A stretch of 63,341 nt of DNA, taken from an uncultured Bacteroidota bacterium (lineage in GTDB: Bacteria > Bacteroidota > Bacteroidia > Flavobacteriales > Flavobacteriaceae). The number at the start of each line of letters is the position of its first letter. Position 1 is the first letter of the stretch. The notes beneath the pieces were generated by a model. That model made no database searches. It was not told the origin of the DNA and saw nothing but the letters and a program-made list of their open reading frames with translations. Positions 25,936 to 35,393 of the stretch are shown in pieces. The stretch covers positions 1-63,341 of the forward strand of contig CABZAD010000007.1 in NCBI GenBank assembly GCA_902523665.1, written 5' to 3'. The translations under genes were made by a program, and so were the position numbers.

Positions 25936-26837
25936 ATTTGTAAGATTTTATTAATGTTGGCAGTTACGTTTTCACTCATATCTATTTTTTTAGCATCAGA
26001 ATATTTCTTGTTCCATGTTATTTGTCTTTTTGCATAGTTTCTAGTATTCTGTTTAATTTTGTCTATTGCCTCTTTATAAGATATTTTACTTTCAAAATAA
26101 TTAATAAATTCCTTATATCCAACAGTATTCAAGGTATTTAAATTTTTAAATTCTTTTAAACCATAAACTTCATCTTCTAAACCATTCTTAATCATAATGT
26201 CTACTCTTTTATTAATTTTTGAATATAGAATTTCTCTGTCACAGTTAAGAATTATGATTTCCTTGCTAAAGATCCTTTCCTTTTTATTAGCTTTTCGATA
26301 AGATGTAAAACTTTTACCAGAGGTTTCAATTACTTCAAGTGCTCTAATGAGTCTATGGGAATTATTTTTGTCTACTTTACCATAATACTCTGGGTCCAGG
26401 TTCTTTATTCTTTCTTGTAAATATTCAATCCCATTTTCTTTATATTTTTTTTTAATCATATTCTTTAAAGCTAACGGAATAGATGGAAATTTGTCAATAC
26501 CATACATTATTGAGTTTGCATAAAGACCTGATCCACCAACAAGAATTAAATTATCATAATTTAAAAATAGACTTTCTATTAGATTAACGGCATCCTTTTC
26601 AAATTTTCCAACATTGTAATCATCATGAATACTTTTATGATGAATAAAATGATGTTTAACTGTTTCTAATTGTTTTTTAGATGGTGGTGAAGTACCAATT
26701 TTAAGTTCTTTGAAGAACTGTCTTGAATCACAGGAAATAATTTCAGTTTTTAACTTTTTGGCTATTTTAATACTAAATTCTGTCTTGCCAATTCCTGTTG
26801 GACCAGTTATATAAATTAATTTTTTATTTGTCATCAT
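25932..26837 (-). CDS. miaA: tRNA dimethylallyltransferase
   Basis: A 301-residue enzyme that adds a dimethylallyl group to A37 of tRNAs reading UNN codons, stabilising codon pairing. The P-loop GPTGIGKT (12-19), the DSRQFFKELKIGTS segment with the catalytic Asp, and RLIRALEVIETSGK are diagnostic. The C-terminal KQNTRNYAKRQITWNK matches the tRNA-binding end. It overlaps the ion-channel gene by 14 bases upstream and the M20 gene by four downstream, within a long minus-strand chain. Confidence 0.95.
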   Translation of the reverse strand: MMTNKKLIYITGPTGIGKTEFSIKIAKKLKTEIISCDSRQFFKELKIGTSPPSKKQLETVKHHFIHHKSIHDDYNVGKFEKDAVNLIESLFLNYDNLILVGGSGLYANSIMYGIDKFPSIPLALKNMIKKKYKENGIEYLQERIKNLDPEYYGKVDKNNSHRLIRALEVIETSGKSFTSYRKANKKERIFSKEIIILNCDREILYSKINKRVDIMIKNGLEDEVYGLKEFKNLNTLNTVGYKEFINYFESKISYKEAIDKIKQNTRNYAKRQITWNKKYSDAKKIDMSENVTANINKILQI

Positions 26838-27645
26838 CTAGATGAGAACCACATTGATGACAGAATATAGCGTTGTCTTTATGCGAATCACATAGACACT
26901 CAGCACAAACTCTTGTATTTACATCTACTTTTTTTCTACTTTGAACCATTTCTGCAGATATTATACCTGTTGGTACGGCTATTATTCCATAACCTAGTAT
27001 CATCAATACTGATGCAAGAAACTTGCCTAAACCAGTTAAAGGCACAATATCTCCATAACCAACTGTAGAAATTGTGCTTATACACCAATAAATACTTTCT
27101 GGAATATTATTGAATCCTGCTTTTGGACCCTCAATAATGTACATTAGCGTACCAAATAATATACACATAATCAAGACAAATAGGAGAAATATTATAATTT
27201 TTGCCCTGCTAACAAGTAGTGACCTATATAAAAAGTTTGATTCTCCAATGTATCTAGATATGTGAAGAACTCTAAATATCCTAAGTATTCTCAAAGCTCT
27301 AATTGCCATCACGGTCTCCAATTGAGCGCCTATAAAAATTAGTGATACATATTTAGGGATGGTTGCAAGTAAGTCAATTATTCCATAAAAACTAAATATA
27401 TACTTTCTTGGATGATGAATTGATATAACTCTGAGAATATATTCAATAGTAAATAGTATTGTTATAGTCCACTCTGCAATGTTTAAAATATCATAATATT
27501 TTTCATTGACCCATCCAACTGTCTCAAGAGCAACTAGCGCAACACTAATAATAATTACTATAATCAGTACTAAATCAAACACCTTACCTGCAGGAGTGTC
27601 TGCTTCATATATAACATCATGTATTTTCTGACGAGTTTTATTCAA
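26824..27645 (-). CDS. Voltage-gated potassium channel with C-terminal zinc ribbon
   Basis: A 273-residue six-segment ion channel. S1-S3 occupy about 22-100. S4 carries regularly spaced arginines (RALRILRIFRVLHISR, 116-131). The selectivity filter TVGYGD is at 194-199 between S5 and S6. After S6 the tail has four cysteines in CxxC...CxxC (CAEC, then CHQC) forming a zinc-ribbon-like knot, which may aid tetramer assembly or sense metal or redox state. It overlaps both neighbours (14 bases with miaA, eight with the exonuclease gene). Confidence 0.9.
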   Translation of the reverse strand: MNKTRQKIHDVIYEADTPAGKVFDLVLIIVIIISVALVALETVGWVNEKYYDILNIAEWTITILFTIEYILRVISIHHPRKYIFSFYGIIDLLATIPKYVSLIFIGAQLETVMAIRALRILRIFRVLHISRYIGESNFLYRSLLVSRAKIIIFLLFVLIMCILFGTLMYIIEGPKAGFNNIPESIYWCISTISTVGYGDIVPLTGLGKFLASVLMILGYGIIAVPTGIISAEMVQSRKKVDVNTRVCAECLCDSHKDNAIFCHQCGSHLDDDK

Positions 27646-28765
27646 TGCCTGAAAATTTATATATTTCGTCCAAAGTTAGTAGTTTTTTATATCTCTTTTC
27701 AGAAATTAGTCTATATACATAGTTTTTTACTTTTTTACATTCGTTTACTTTGACGACTCTGGAATTTAATTTTTTTTCGGTATTTATATTATTAAAAAGG
27801 TTAAAATACCCATAGCCAACAATTTTCCCATCTTTAAATAGAATGAAACCTTTTTCATCATCTTTTTTTCCAGAAAGTGTGATTATGAATTCTTTTTTAT
27901 TACCAATGACATGCGGTATATCAATTTTATAAAACAATTTTGGATCTATGTTATTATTAATCTTAGGCCTTAAAGATTTTATTTCTTGAATAGCCTTTAA
28001 AATTGCAATTTCAACATTTCCAGTTTTATGAGTTTTTATTGATTTAAAATTATTTTGAACATACTTTGGAATAAACTTTTTACTCGTAAATAATTTTATA
28101 ACTTTATTTTTAATATCCTTACTGTAATCAACATAAATCAATTTCTTATTTTTATTGTAGATGTAAAATACTCCAATTGTATTTTCTAAAGTTTCAATTG
28201 TATTTTTTAATATTGAGCTTATACTCTCACCAGGGAATTCAACTATACTTTTTTTGATAATCCCTTGTTTAGTGTCTTTTTCCATTAAAATTTTGAGAAG
28301 TTCAACTGTTGCAAGTGCGTCTCCACTAGCTCTATGCCTGTCTTTTAAAGGTATTCCGAGACTTCTAGATAATCTTCCAAGTTTATAAGACTCTTGTTCT
28401 GGAAGTAATTCTTGTGATAATATGACTGTACACAGTGACTTCATAGAGAACTCGAATCCGAGTCTTTTAAATTCTAATTGAAGAATTCTATAATCAAATT
28501 GAGCATTATGGGCAACAAGAATCGAGCCCGATGTTATTTCAATAATTCTTTTAGCAACTTCATGAAACTTTGGAGCTGATTGAACCATTTTAGAAGTAAT
28601 CCCGGTGAGTTTCTCAACATATGGATGTATATCTCTCTGTGGATTAACTAGACTAATAAATTGATCAGTTATATTTACTCCATCAAATTTATATGCTGCT
28701 ACCTCAATAATTGATTCTTCATTAAATTTTCCTCCTGTAGTTTCTAAATCAACAATTGTGTACAT
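27638..28765 (-). CDS. DnaQ-family 3'-5' exonuclease fused to a GIY-YIG/UvrC-like domain
   Basis: A 375-residue two-domain protein. Residues 1-160 are a DEDDh exonuclease: DLE (Asp6, Glu8), HNAQFD (Asp91) and HRASGD (His144, Asp149). Residues about 190-265 resemble the GIY-YIG start of UvrC: GVFYIYNKNKKLIYVDYSKD, then NNF and a late stretch ending LRPKIN. The second part of the signature (YIG) reads YVD, so the nuclease site looks degenerate. This arrangement, known from Cho/PolC-like proteins, suggests a repair or proofreading helper. It overlaps yggS by one base. Confidence 0.82.
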   Translation of the reverse strand: MYTIVDLETTGGKFNEESIIEVAAYKFDGVNITDQFISLVNPQRDIHPYVEKLTGITSKMVQSAPKFHEVAKRIIEITSGSILVAHNAQFDYRILQLEFKRLGFEFSMKSLCTVILSQELLPEQESYKLGRLSRSLGIPLKDRHRASGDALATVELLKILMEKDTKQGIIKKSIVEFPGESISSILKNTIETLENTIGVFYIYNKNKKLIYVDYSKDIKNKVIKLFTSKKFIPKYVQNNFKSIKTHKTGNVEIAILKAIQEIKSLRPKINNNIDPKLFYKIDIPHVIGNKKEFIITLSGKKDDEKGFILFKDGKIVGYGYFNLFNNINTEKKLNSRVVKVNECKKVKNYVYRLISEKRYKKLLTLDEIYKFSGIE

Positions 28766-29415
28766 TAATAATTTCTTTTACCAAAAATTTTACTTCCAAC
28801 TCTTATCATATTAGAGCCATTTTTTATTGCAATATTATAATCATCACTCATTCCAATTGAGAGTACCCTAAATTTAGGATTAATTGAGGCTACATTATCG
28901 TAAACTCTCTTAATCATTTTGAATTCCTCATCAATTACCTCAATATCACTAGTGAATGTTGCCATACCCATTAACCCAATAATATTTAGGTTTTCGAATG
29001 TTTCCAAACTTTTATAAAAGTCTGTAAAATCTTCTATTTTAAGTCCAAATTTTGAATCTTCTTTCGAAATTTTAATTTGAATAAGACAATCAATTATTCT
29101 GTCCTCTTTTTTGGCTTGCTTATCAATCTCTTTTGCTAATGATATTCTATCTAATGAATGAATTAGGTTAATAAACCCAGCAATATATTTTACTTTATTC
29201 TTTTGAAGATGACCAATCATGTGCCACTCTATGTCACCTGGTAATTTACTTTGCTTATCCACAATTTCTTGAACTCTATTTTCTCCAAATTTTAGTTGTC
29301 CAGAATTATATGCTTCCTCTATTTCTTGTATGGTCCTGGTCTTGGAAACAGCAATCAAGTCTGCCTTATCCAATATCTCATTTTTAATATTAGAAATTTG
29401 CTGTTCTATACTCAT
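28765..29415 (-). CDS. PLP homeostasis protein, YggS family
   Basis: A 216-residue alanine-racemase-fold protein that binds pyridoxal phosphate and buffers its level without known catalysis. The PLP lysine is Lys25 in LIAVSKTR, and KFGENRVQEI, WHMIGHLQKNK and LSIGMSDDYNIAI are family signatures. It is in an overlapping chain with the exonuclease gene (one base) and an oxidoreductase gene (four bases). Confidence 0.94.
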   Translation of the reverse strand: MSIEQQISNIKNEILDKADLIAVSKTRTIQEIEEAYNSGQLKFGENRVQEIVDKQSKLPGDIEWHMIGHLQKNKVKYIAGFINLIHSLDRISLAKEIDKQAKKEDRIIDCLIQIKISKEDSKFGLKIEDFTDFYKSLETFENLNIIGLMGMATFTSDIEVIDEEFKMIKRVYDNVASINPKFRVLSIGMSDDYNIAIKNGSNMIRVGSKIFGKRNY

Positions 29416-30368
29416 AATTGACGCATTATCTCCTCTGCAACTTCAAGAGCTTTGAGACCATCATTTAAACTTACTTTTGAATCACTTTTAAATTTAATAG
29501 ATTCATAAAAGTCATTAAGTTCAGCTTCTATAGAATTTATACTTTTAACATCAGGGTTTTCAAAGAAAATAACTTTTTCTTCACCTAAATTATTTTTAAC
29601 AATTAGAGAGGTTTCTGCATCACCTTTATGCTTATCTCTAATTTTCACAACTTGAAATTCTTTCTCTAAAAAATTTATTGATATGTATGCATCTTCTTGA
29701 AAAATTCTGGTTTTTCTCATTTTTTTTAAAGAAATTCTACTTGATGTTAAATTTGCAATGCAACCGTTTTCAAATTCTATTCTAGCATTGGCAATATCAG
29801 GAGTTGAGCTTATTATCGATACACCTGATGCATCTATCTTTTTGACCTTTGACTTATTTATAGTTAGTATTATATCTATATCATGTATCATTAAATCCAT
29901 TATAACCGATACATCTGTTCCTCTTGGATTGAAGTCAGACAATCTATGCGATTCAATAAATTTTGGATTTTTAATAAACTCTCTACATGAAATATATGCT
30001 TCATTATATCTTTCAACAAAACCAACTTGACCAACTATACCTTTTTCCTTTGCCAGATTCTCTATTATTCTAGCTTCGTTTGAGTCTTTAGTTAGTGGCT
30101 TTTCAACAAATATGTGTTTCCCTTTATTTATACATTCTTTTGCAATTTTAAAATGTGTAGTTGTAGGTGAAACAATCACAGCTGCATCAATACTCTCAAT
30201 TAATGGTTCAAGTTCTTTATAGAAAAAATAACCTTTTTCTTGTGATATTTTCTCAGAATTGAATACATCCGTATCGTAAAACCCCACAAGTTCAAAATCT
30301 GAGTTATTTAATATGTTTAGATGGATCTTTCCAAGATGTCCGGCACCTATTACACCAACCTTAATCAT
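29412..30368 (-). CDS. Cytoplasmic Gfo/Idh/MocA-family oxidoreductase
   Basis: A 318-residue NAD(P)-binding protein without a signal peptide. The Rossmann motif is GVIGAGHLGKIH (5-16) and the conserved EKP motif is in VEKPLTKD. The substrate domain includes DLMIHDIDIIL, with the expected His/Asp. It heads a seven-gene minus-strand chain ending at the M20 peptidases. In flavobacteria similar genes lie near yggS, but the substrate is not known to me. Confidence 0.85.
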   Translation of the reverse strand: MIKVGVIGAGHLGKIHLNILNNSDFELVGFYDTDVFNSEKISQEKGYFFYKELEPLIESIDAAVIVSPTTTHFKIAKECINKGKHIFVEKPLTKDSNEARIIENLAKEKGIVGQVGFVERYNEAYISCREFIKNPKFIESHRLSDFNPRGTDVSVIMDLMIHDIDIILTINKSKVKKIDASGVSIISSTPDIANARIEFENGCIANLTSSRISLKKMRKTRIFQEDAYISINFLEKEFQVVKIRDKHKGDAETSLIVKNNLGEEKVIFFENPDVKSINSIEAELNDFYESIKFKSDSKVSLNDGLKALEVAEEIMRQL

Positions 30369-30425
30369 TTGCTAAAAATACAATCTTCTTTTGGAATTTT
30401 CGACTATTAATTTAATATTAGTGAG

Positions 30426-31067
30426 GTGGAAGATAACTTTAAATTTCAGGGTAGAAGAAAGTTATTAGCTTTGGAGCTAAAAAAAAAGGGAATTGTAAAT
30501 AAAAAAATAATTAAGTCAATTGAGAGCATTCCTCGACATTTGTTTATTGATCCAGGTTTATCTGAGCAAGCATATATTGATAAGGCCCTACCAATTGAAT
30601 CTAATCAGACTATCTCACAACCCTATACAGTTGCTTTTCAGACCCAACTTTTAAATCCTAAAAGCGGAGAAAAAATTTTGGAAATTGGAACAGGTTCAGG
30701 ATACCAAACTTCAATTTTATGCTTTCTTAAAACAGATGTGTATACTATCGAAAGAAATCACAATTTATTTAGATCAACATCTAAGCTATTCAATAAACTA
30801 AATATAAATCCTGTTAGATTTAAATATGGAGATGGCCATAAAGGATTGATAGATAACTCCCCATTTGACGGGATTATCATTACAGCAGGTTCACCAATTG
30901 TTCCTAAAGATCTACTAAAACAACTTAAAATAGGAGGGAGGATGGTAATTCCAATTGGAAAAAAGATACATATTATGACTAAAATTACCAGAATTAGTAT
31001 TAATGATTTTAAAAGAGAGACTTTTGGTAATTTTAAGTTTGTTCCAATGCTGAAAAAAAAAGATTAG
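30426..31067 (+). CDS. pcm: Protein-L-isoaspartate O-methyltransferase
   Basis: A 213-residue repair enzyme that methylates isoaspartyl residues in aged proteins using SAM. The substrate segment QTISQPYTVA (61-70) and SAM motif I LEIGTGSGYQT (85-95) are clear, with a later GDGHKG and IIITAGSP. The start is GTG at 30426. Its stop codon overlaps the smpB stop through the shared tetramer TTAG. Confidence 0.94.
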   Translation: MEDNFKFQGRRKLLALELKKKGIVNKKIIKSIESIPRHLFIDPGLSEQAYIDKALPIESNQTISQPYTVAFQTQLLNPKSGEKILEIGTGSGYQTSILCFLKTDVYTIERNHNLFRSTSKLFNKLNINPVRFKYGDGHKGLIDNSPFDGIIITAGSPIVPKDLLKQLKIGGRMVIPIGKKIHIMTKITRISINDFKRETFGNFKFVPMLKKKD

Positions 31068-31522
31068 TTGTTGAAATTTTTCTTAATTCTCTTTAAACTC
31101 AACTTACTTTCCCTGTCTTTTATTACATTTCTTTTATCAAACTCTCTTTTTCCTTTTGCAACTGAAATATTAAGTTTTGCAATTCCTCTTTTACTTATAA
31201 ACAGCGATAATACTACAACAGTGATTCCAGCATCCTTGATTTGTTTTTGAATTTTTTTTAATTCTTGTTTATTTAATAATAATTTTCTTTTTCTCTTAGG
31301 ATTATAGTAACTCTCATTTGAATTTTCATATTCATCAACATGCATATTTACAACAAAAAGCTCATCACCATTAAATTCACAATATGAGTTATTCAAAGAA
31401 GCTTTAGCATTTCTAATTGATTTAATTTCATTACCAGTTAAAACAATACCACACGTATATTTATCTAATAATGAATAATCATATTTAGCTTTCTTGTTAT
31501 TTATGTTTACCGAATTATTCAC
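31064..31522 (-). CDS. smpB: SsrA-binding protein SmpB
   Basis: A 152-residue partner of tmRNA in rescue of stalled ribosomes. The N-terminal NKKAKYDYSLLDKYTCGIVLTG and the GNEIKSIRNAKASL segment are diagnostic, and the basic C-terminal tail (GKREFDKRNVIKDRE) enters the decoding centre. The tmRNA gene itself is not in the window. Confidence 0.96.
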   Translation of the reverse strand: MNNSVNINNKKAKYDYSLLDKYTCGIVLTGNEIKSIRNAKASLNNSYCEFNGDELFVVNMHVDEYENSNESYYNPKRKRKLLLNKQELKKIQKQIKDAGITVVVLSLFISKRGIAKLNISVAKGKREFDKRNVIKDRESKLSLKRIKKNFNN

Positions 31523-31627
31523 TATGTAAAATTACAAATAAGAATTGTTTATAACTAGTTGATTTATATAATAGAAAACAAATGAAGTCGAGTTCCTATT
31601 TTATTAATTTAGCATTTTATAAAAAAT

Positions 31628-32902
31628 ATGAATAATCAAGATCATATCTTTAATCTTATCAAAGAAGAAAAAAATAGACAGTTGGGTGGCTTAGAATTAA
31701 TTGCATCTGAAAATTTTACTAGTGATAGTGTAATGGAAGCCACAGGATCAATTCTTACTAATAAATACGCAGAAGGTTACCCTGGAAAAAGATACTATGG
31801 TGGATGTGAGGTTGTAGACAAAATTGAAAATATTGCTATTGATCGTTTAAAGACTCTTTTTAACGTTGAATATGCAAATGTTCAACCTCATTCAGGATCT
31901 CAAGCCAACACTGCAGTATTTGATGCTTTTCTGAAGCCTGGAGATAAAATTCTTGGTCTTGATTTAGCACATGGTGGTCATCTAACTCATGGTTCAAATG
32001 TTAATTTCTCAGGTAAAATTTATAATTCAAGTTTTTATGGAGTTACTGACCAAGGAATCTTTGACTATGATGAAATTCTGGAGCAAGCCAAAAAAGCTAA
32101 CCCAAATCTAATAATTGTGGGAGCTTCAGCCTACTCAAGAGACATTAACTTTTCAAAATTCAGAAAAATAGCAGACGAAGTTGGAGCATTTCTTCACGCA
32201 GATATTGCTCATCCTTCGGGATTAATCGCAAAAGGTTTTCTCAGTGACCCTGTTCCACATTGTCATGTAATAACTTCCACAACTCATAAGACTCTTAGAG
32301 GTCCAAGAGGTGGTATAATAATGATGGGCAAAGATTTTGATAATCCATTTGGTCTGAAATTAAAAAATGGAAATTTAAAAAAAATGTCTTCAGTTCTTGA
32401 TTCAGCTATATTTCCAGGAAATCAAGGTGGCCCTTTGGAACATGTAATAGCTGCAAAAGCGATTGCTTTTGGTGAAGCACTTGACTCAAAATTTGAAAAA
32501 TATATTAGTCAAGTAATATCAAACGCATCCAAATTATCTGAGAATTTGAAAGATCTAGGCTATAATATAGTATCAGGTGGCACAGATAATCATCTAGTTC
32601 TCATTGATTTGAGAAATAAAAATATATCTGGTAAAGAAGCTGAGAGAGTTTTAGGTCTATCAAATATAACCGTAAATAAAAATATGGTTCCTTTTGATGA
32701 TAAATCTCCATTTGTAACAAGTGGAATTAGAATTGGTACTCCTGCAATTACAACTAGAGGGTTAATTGAAAGTGATATGGATTTTGTTGCGGAATCTATT
32801 GATGCATCTTTACTTAACAGTGAAAATAGTGAAATACTGGCTGCTGTAAATAAAAAGGTTAAGTCTTACATGATTGACAGGCCATTATTCTCAACTATTT
32901 AG
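31628..32902 (+). CDS. glyA: Serine hydroxymethyltransferase
   Basis: A 424-residue PLP enzyme converting serine and tetrahydrofolate to glycine and methylenetetrahydrofolate. The N-terminal [11 protein letters not shown], the [11 protein letters not shown] substrate loop, HADIAHPSG and the Schiff-base lysine Lys221 in [14 protein letters not shown] are all present. Length is normal. It converges with the glutaminyl cyclase gene, overlapping by eight bases. I saw no glycine riboswitch in the 105 bases upstream. Confidence 0.97.
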   Translation: MNNQDHIFNLIKEEKNRQLGGLELIASENFTSDSVMEATGSILTNKYAEGYPGKRYYGGCEVVDKIENIAIDRLKTLFNVEYANVQPHSGSQANTAVFDAFLKPGDKILGLDLAHGGHLTHGSNVNFSGKIYNSSFYGVTDQGIFDYDEILEQAKKANPNLIIVGASAYSRDINFSKFRKIADEVGAFLHADIAHPSGLIAKGFLSDPVPHCHVITSTTHKTLRGPRGGIIMMGKDFDNPFGLKLKNGNLKKMSSVLDSAIFPGNQGGPLEHVIAAKAIAFGEALDSKFEKYISQVISNASKLSENLKDLGYNIVSGGTDNHLVLIDLRNKNISGKEAERVLGLSNITVNKNMVPFDDKSPFVTSGIRIGTPAITTRGLIESDMDFVAESIDASLLNSENSEILAAVNKKVKSYMIDRPLFSTI

Positions 32903-33908
32903 GAACTACTTGAACTTCAAAAAGTTTATCCCAATTCTTCCCCGTAACAAATATTTTTCCATCAAAATATGCTATACCATTCATAACATCCAAATCAGGT
33001 TTCTGATTAACTCTATCTCGTATTCCAGAAAAATCTATTACTCTCTCTACTACACCATTTGAAGGATTAATAACTATTACAACATCACGATTAAATTGAT
33101 ATGTATTAGCATATATTTTTCCATCTATATATTCCAATTCATTAATATTTTTAATTTTTGACTTATTCGTTGAAACTTCAATAAATCTTATTTCCTTAAG
33201 AGTTTCTGGATCTAAAACCCAGATTTTATTTGTTCCGTCTGATTTGTAAATAAATTCTCCATCATTACACAAACCCCAGCCCTCTTTGCTCTTGTCATAA
33301 TCAAAAGTTCCAATATTATTAAAATCTAGATCATAAATAATTCCAATATTATTTTTCCAAGTAAGTTGATAAATTTTGTCGTTAATAATAGTAAGACCTT
33401 CTCCAAAGTACTCGTAATCAAGGTTAACAATGTTTAGTATTTCACCACTTTTATAGTCTAATTTTCTCAAAGTTGATTTCCCATTTAAGCCTGTACTCTC
33501 ATATAACTGGTTTTTATAAAATTCAAGCCCTTGAGTATATGCATTATTATCATGTTTATATTCAGCAATTATCTGATATGTCATAATATCAGGCTCAACG
33601 TTTGAGTAAATATCAAATTTTTTATTAATTGAAATGTTTTCGTTATTGGAGAATATCTTAACAGATAGATTATTTTCTCCAACGTTGTAATCAACCAATT
33701 TTACTTTTTTTGTTACAATTTCACCATTGATGTAATATTGTATTGAGTCAACAAATTTATCATTAGGTGAAATGACATTAATAGATATTTCGTCATTAAT
33801 CAAAATTTTATCATCTGAAGATTTAATTTGTATTTTATATCCTCTGGTTGGATCTGTATTGCAGTTTAGTATTAATAAAAAAAAGAAAAAAATAATACTA
33901 TGTTTCAT
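32895..33908 (-). CDS. Glutaminyl-peptide cyclotransferase lipoprotein
   Basis: A 337-residue lipoprotein (lipobox ILNC, Cys16). After an Ig-like N-terminal part (about 20-110), the rest is the beta-propeller glutamine cyclotransferase family, beginning with [18 protein letters not shown] and including [15 protein letters not shown] and a late [10 protein letters not shown]. Such enzymes convert N-terminal glutamine to pyroglutamate, which protects exported proteins from aminopeptidases. It diverges from the SDR gene with 34 bases between starts. Confidence 0.9.
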   Translation of the reverse strand: MKHSIIFFFFLLILNCNTDPTRGYKIQIKSSDDKILINDEISINVISPNDKFVDSIQYYINGEIVTKKVKLVDYNVGENNLSVKIFSNNENISINKKFDIYSNVEPDIMTYQIIAEYKHDNNAYTQGLEFYKNQLYESTGLNGKSTLRKLDYKSGEILNIVNLDYEYFGEGLTIINDKIYQLTWKNNIGIIYDLDFNNIGTFDYDKSKEGWGLCNDGEFIYKSDGTNKIWVLDPETLKEIRFIEVSTNKSKIKNINELEYIDGKIYANTYQFNRDVVIVINPSNGVVERVIDFSGIRDRVNQKPDLDVMNGIAYFDGKIFVTGKNWDKLFEVQVVPK

Positions 33909-33942
33909 GAATTAAATTTATAACTAATATATTTAATAAATA

Positions 33943-34734
33943 ATGAGTAGAGTAATATTAATTACAGGAACATCCTCAGGTTTCGGAAAATCTATCGCTG
34001 AAAAGCTTCACTCTCAAGGTCATACTGTTATTGGTACATCAAGAAATGCAGACAAATTGAATTCTGTTTTTAAGACTTTGAAGCTTGACATAAATAATTA
34101 TGATATGTCAAAGAATTTAATCGATAACATTATTAATTCTTATGGTAAGATTGATATATTAATAAATAATGCAGGTATTAATATTACTGGTCCTATTGAA
34201 ACTGCACAGATATCTGATATTAAAAGGGTTTTTGATACAAATTTTTTTAGTCATATAAATATGATTCAAAATGTTCTTCCAAATATGCGATCCAATAATA
34301 AAGGATTAATAATAAATATTACTTCAATAGCTGGTTATCTGGGGTTGCCTTTCTGGGGAACATATTGTGCTTCCAAGTCTTCTTTTAATATTATAGCTGA
34401 AAGTTTAAATATTGAACTTAAAAAATATAATATAAATGTAGTTAATATAGCACCTGGAGATTATAAAACTGAAATTTCTTCAAATAGAGTTGATAGGTCT
34501 GAAAATGCTTCTCATTATTATGATGAATACATAAATGTTATAAACACTGTAAATAGTAAGATGGAACATGGAAGAAATCCAAATGAAATTGCTGAATTGG
34601 TGTCAAAAATTATAAATAAAAAGAATCCAAAAATTAATTACCTTGTCGGTGGATTTCTTGAAAAAAAAATCACTTTGAAAAGTCTATTTCCTGATAAAAT
34701 TTTTCAAAAAATAATAATGAAACTATACAATTAA
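33943..34734 (+). CDS. Short-chain dehydrogenase/reductase
   Basis: A 263-residue classical SDR. The cofactor motif is TGTSSGFG (8-15), NNAG is near 75-78, and the catalytic Tyr141 and Lys145 lie in YCASK with Ser a dozen residues before. After the catalytic motif comes NIAPGDYKTE. It is followed after five bases by fsa. The substrate is unknown. A ketoreductase for lipid or sugar intermediates is possible, but nothing here links it to the lipid genes at 16.5-18.9 kb. Confidence 0.88.
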   Translation: MSRVILITGTSSGFGKSIAEKLHSQGHTVIGTSRNADKLNSVFKTLKLDINNYDMSKNLIDNIINSYGKIDILINNAGINITGPIETAQISDIKRVFDTNFFSHINMIQNVLPNMRSNNKGLIINITSIAGYLGLPFWGTYCASKSSFNIIAESLNIELKKYNINVVNIAPGDYKTEISSNRVDRSENASHYYDEYINVINTVNSKMEHGRNPNEIAELVSKIINKKNPKINYLVGGFLEKKITLKSLFPDKIFQKIIMKLYN

Positions 34735-34739
34735 ATACT

Positions 34740-35393
34740 ATGAAATTTTTTATAGACACTGCTAATCTCAATCAAATTAAAGAAGCCCAGGATATGGGAA
34801 TTCTTGATGGTGTTACTACAAATCCATCTTTAATGGCTAAAGAAGGTATAACGGGTGAAAAAAATATTATTGATCACTATCTTAAAATATGTGACATAGT
34901 TGATGGTGATGTTTCTGCAGAGGTTATATCAGTAAATTATGATGGAATTATTAAAGAAGGTGAAGCTTTGGCATCTCTTCATAAACAAATTGTTATAAAA
35001 GTTCCTATGATAGAAGAAGGTGTTAAAGCCATTAGATATTTAAGTGATAAGGGATTAAAGACTAATTGCACACTGATTTTCTCATCCGGTCAAGCTTTGT
35101 TAGCTGCAAAGGCTGGCGCTACATATGTTTCCCCTTTTATAGGAAGACTTGATGATGTTTCCACCGATGGATTAGACTTAATATCTGACATAAGAGATAT
35201 TTATGATAATTATGCTTATGAGACAGAAATTTTAGCTGCATCTATAAGACATACTATGCATATAATTGATTGTGCTAAAATTGGAGCAGATGTTATTACA
35301 AGCCCTCTATCTGCAATTAAAGGTTTATTAAATCATCCTTTAACTGATATTGGTTTAGAGAAGTTTTTAAGTGACCATAAAAAAGGTAACTAA
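34740..35393 (+). CDS. Fructose-6-phosphate aldolase / small transaldolase
   Basis: A 217-residue class I aldolase of the TalC/FSA group. The N-terminal MKFFIDTANLNQIKEA and GVTTNPSLMAKEG are diagnostic, the Schiff-base lysine is Lys87 in IVIKVPM, and SPFIGRLDD follows. In flavobacteria this short form commonly serves as the transaldolase of the pentose phosphate pathway, so it would act with the split transketolase at 7.1-8.9 kb. Its stop shares CTAA with the stop of the convergent lipoprotein gene. Confidence 0.93.
   Translation: MKFFIDTANLNQIKEAQDMGILDGVTTNPSLMAKEGITGEKNIIDHYLKICDIVDGDVSAEVISVNYDGIIKEGEALASLHKQIVIKVPMIEEGVKAIRYLSDKGLKTNCTLIFSSGQALLAAKAGATYVSPFIGRLDDVSTDGLDLISDIRDIYDNYAYETEILAASIRHTMHIIDCAKIGADVITSPLSAIKGLLNHPLTDIGLEKFLSDHKKGN

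Noticed and set aside
31523-31627. Glycine riboswitch upstream of glyA
   Set aside because: The 105 bases are AT-rich and show none of the conserved glycine aptamer core.
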